Shown here: positions 40,444 to 41,988 of the stretch, in pieces
Numbering within the stretch: the stretch's first letter is position 1
Layout of the letters: the number at the start of each line of letters is the position of its first letter
From: Atopobiaceae bacterium
GTDB lineage: Bacteria > Actinomycetota > Coriobacteriia > Coriobacteriales > Atopobiaceae
Direction: 5' to 3'
NCBI GenBank assembly: GCA_017533825.1
Contig: JAFWIE010000042.1
Span: 1-41,988, forward strand
DNA: 41,988 bases
Notes under the pieces: model-generated
Databases searched by the model: none
Told to the model about the DNA's origin: nothing
Seen by the model: only the letters and a program-made list of their open reading frames with translations
Translations under genes and position numbers: made by a program

Positions 40444-40583
40444 CGTCTCAAATGGGCGCGCGTCAGGGGCGTGTCCCGAAAAGGGACATCTGGTGGACGT
40501 GAGCGGCGGCCCGGGTAGAGGGCGCGCACGGACGCCGGATTCACGCCCGCCGGTCGCGCCCGAGCCGGTTGGCGCTTTATTAG
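40444..40583. other. Intergenic region without visible feature
   Basis: Between the inverted repeat and the decayed surface gene I see no convincing gene, promoter or terminator. The first in-frame remnant of the surface protein begins after TAG 40581. Confidence 0.4.
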
Positions 40584-41500
40584 ATTCTCGTGCTCGGCTC
40601 GGTGCAGGTCGTGGTCACGCGCATGTCGGATGGCGCTACGTGGACGCTCAACAGCGCAGATACGGCAATCTCATCCGGAGAGTGCTTCAACGTCAACACG
40701 GATGGGTACGGCGTTGCCAATTGCATTGTCTTTACCCGGGTGCCGGCACCCTAAAGGCAAGGGGCACAGAGAAGTATCGCGGCGAGTACAAGGTTCGCGT
40801 TACGGGCATCAAGACGATAAGTGGCTAAAGCGCGACTGAGTTACAGCAACAACTGGAAGCCTGGTACGGCCACGGTAATCGTTGAAGGTTGCGGAAAGTA
40901 CGAAGGCCAACTGAGCAAGACCTTTACGATCGTGAAGGCTCCTTCCACGATTAGCCTCGCGGCCCAGACCAAGCCTTACACGGGCAGTGCGCTGTCGTAC
41001 AACGGGAACACAATCAGGACGGGTTCCACCGGTGCCGTTACCTATAGGTATTACCGTGATGCGGCTTGCACCAAGGAGGTGGCGAAGGCGAACGTCAAGA
41101 ATGTCGGCACCTACTACGTGAAGGCCACGCTCGCGGCTGACGACTACTACGCCGGTAAGACGAGCGCCGCCGTCAAGTTCACCATCACGAAGGCAGCCAA
41201 CCCACTCGTCGTGAAGGCTGCCGCGAAGACCATTAAGCGCGCCGCCGTGAAGAAGAAGGCGCAGTCGGTCGTCCCCGTCACTGTGACGAAGGCGCAGGGC
41301 GCGAAGACCTTCTCCGCCGCCAAGTGGACGACCGCCAAGGCGAAGAAGTGCTTCACCGCGAGCAAGAAGAGCGGAAAGGTGACCGCGAAGAGGGGCACGC
41401 CCAAGGGCACCTACAAGTTCAAAGTCAAGGTGTCCGCCAAGGGTAACGCCAACTACAAGGCGGTTCGAAGACGGTTGCGGTGAAGGTCGTCGTCAAATAG
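40584..41500 (+). pseudogene. Decayed surface protein with Ig-like modules
   Basis: Protein-like sequence continues across three frames. Segment A (40584-40754) reads ILVLGSVQVVVTRMSDGATW... and stops at TAA 40752. Segment B (about 40745-40828) carries KARGTEKYRGEYKVRVTG and stops at TAA 40826. Segment C (40821-41483) carries SYSNNWKPGTATVIVEG, a YxxYxD-type module and Lys-rich C-terminal repeats, and ends early with YKAVRRRLR. Adding one G near 41462 restores the expected ending GSKTVAVKVVVK and a stop at TAG 41498. The modules are the type found at the C-terminus of the gene at 184-1722. The three breaks argue for a real pseudogene, although the last could be a sequencing error. No start codon with ribosome binding site is evident. 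Confidence 0.8.
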
Positions 41501-41598
41501 CGCCCGTGAGGCGAGCTAGCCGGTCGGACGCCGTCGCCCGACGCCGCACCTCCGGCCACCCCGTTGGTGCCGAGCCGTCCCACGCCCAGCTCGCTCGG

Positions 41599-41710
41599 CG
41601 AGACATTTCGCACCTCCGTTGACCCCTTAATGTCTCGTCGAGTGAGGCGGTTCTCAGCCGACTCGTCCGGCGGGACACTTCGCGTCTTGTTGGATACGGA
41701 AATGTCTCGC
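41599..41710. repeat. Two related stem-loops (GAGACATT family)
   Basis: CGAGACATT / AATGTCTCG (41599-41607 and 41629-41637) and GCGGGACACTT / AAATGTCTCGC (41670-41680 and 41700-41710) form two similar hairpins about 70 bp apart; the second has two wobble-type mismatches. They lie after the decayed surface gene. They look like dispersed extragenic palindromes rather than terminators. Apart from them the 410 bp between the pseudogene and the last gene hold nothing I recognise. Confidence 0.7.
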
Positions 41711-41909
41711 TGTGCGAGGAGGGTATCCTAGGCCGGCGTGCCTGCTATACACCTGCTGGGTGGTCTGCCGCGGGACGTTGCGCCCGCTGCCTCGCCGGGT
41801 GATGGGCGAGAATTGCCAGTAGGCTTACCACAGAAAAGACTTCTGCAAGAATGGCAGATGCGGTGGCACGTCTGAGTGTGGGCAGCGCCTCTGGAAAGGA
41901 GGTCGGCCC

Positions 41910-41988
41910 ATGGAACTGTTGACGCGTATTCTCGAACTGGTCACGGCAGTCATCTGCTGGATCACCGCGCGGGAGGAACGTGATGCCC
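41910..41988 (+). CDS. Start of a small hydrophobic peptide (runs off the window)
   Basis: A strong ribosome binding site (AAAGGAGG, 41895-41902) precedes ATG 41910. The visible 26 residues begin MELLTRILELVTAVICW and form a short amphipathic or membrane helix followed by a charged ITAREERDA. The reading frame is open at the window end. A second ribosome binding site (GGGAGGAA) and ATG at 41983 lie inside it, so another gene may overlap. Small hydrophobic peptides of this kind include type I toxins and holin-like proteins, but that is only a possibility. Confidence 0.45.
   Translation, partial: MELLTRILELVTAVICWITAREERDA

Overview
The window reads as chromosomal DNA of a GC-rich, Gram-positive-type anaerobe. 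The best guess is Actinomycetota, class Coriobacteriia (Olsenella/Atopobium/Collinsella-like). The reasons are high GC with AT-rich intergenic islands, a HelD-type RNA polymerase recycling helicase, LtaS-like and DUF4012 envelope proteins, secreted proteins ending in Ig-like tandem modules, a split transketolase, and a PurF-like protein without the N-terminal cysteine. This is inferred from gene content only; no rRNA or tRNA gene was seen to confirm it.

Layout. 1-1.8 kb: a secreted CAP-domain protein. 2.3-5.0 kb: a small alarmone synthetase followed by an OmpR-type regulator and its histidine kinase, apparently one operon. 5.2-5.8 kb: a fused DUF2442-HTH protein. 5.9-11 kb (minus strand): isocitrate dehydrogenase, a membrane GGDEF-EAL protein with a ruined GGDEF motif, a membrane Ser/Thr kinase without PASTA repeats, and an HTH protein. 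11.1-12.9 kb: divergently, a membrane-anchored protein with five PASTA repeats and two cystatin-like modules, which looks like the missing sensor half of the kinase. 13-18 kb: a DUF4190/DUF4352 protein, an unusual symmetric array of four TTTTCCACA-type boxes, the PurF-like protein and a DUF3825 protein with a long acidic repeat linker. 18.1-20.5 kb: a polysaccharide deacetylase and a glycosyltransferase. 20.6-22.4 kb: TrmB and a polytopic membrane protein.

22.6-28.3 kb: a capsule-control triad (Wzz-like protein, BY-kinase, PHP phosphatase) followed by a zinc-ribbon membrane protein and a DUF4012 protein, but without any polysaccharide polymerase or flippase. 28.6-30.4 kb: transketolase split in two genes. 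30.5-33.6 kb: HelD and a DnaQ-like exonuclease, translationally coupled. 33.7-37 kb: a hotdog thioesterase, an 80-residue protein, and an LtaS-like sulfatase divergent from a LuxR-type regulator. 38.1-40.1 kb: a second, PhoBR-like two-component system. 40.2-42 kb: GC-rich low-complexity DNA, an AT-rich inverted repeat, a decayed surface protein with at least three frame breaks, and the start of a small hydrophobic peptide.

The common theme is cell-envelope construction and its control by phosphorylation (Ser/Thr, Tyr and His kinases) and nucleotide second messengers ((p)ppGpp and c-di-GMP). Intergenic regions carry a recurring family of GC-rich hairpins with a GGGGA-NGG-TCCCC core, many placed as terminators between convergent genes. 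The most unusual items are the symmetric box array at 14127-14279, the split PASTA kinase locus, the AT-rich inverted repeat at 40350-40443 and the DUF3825 protein.
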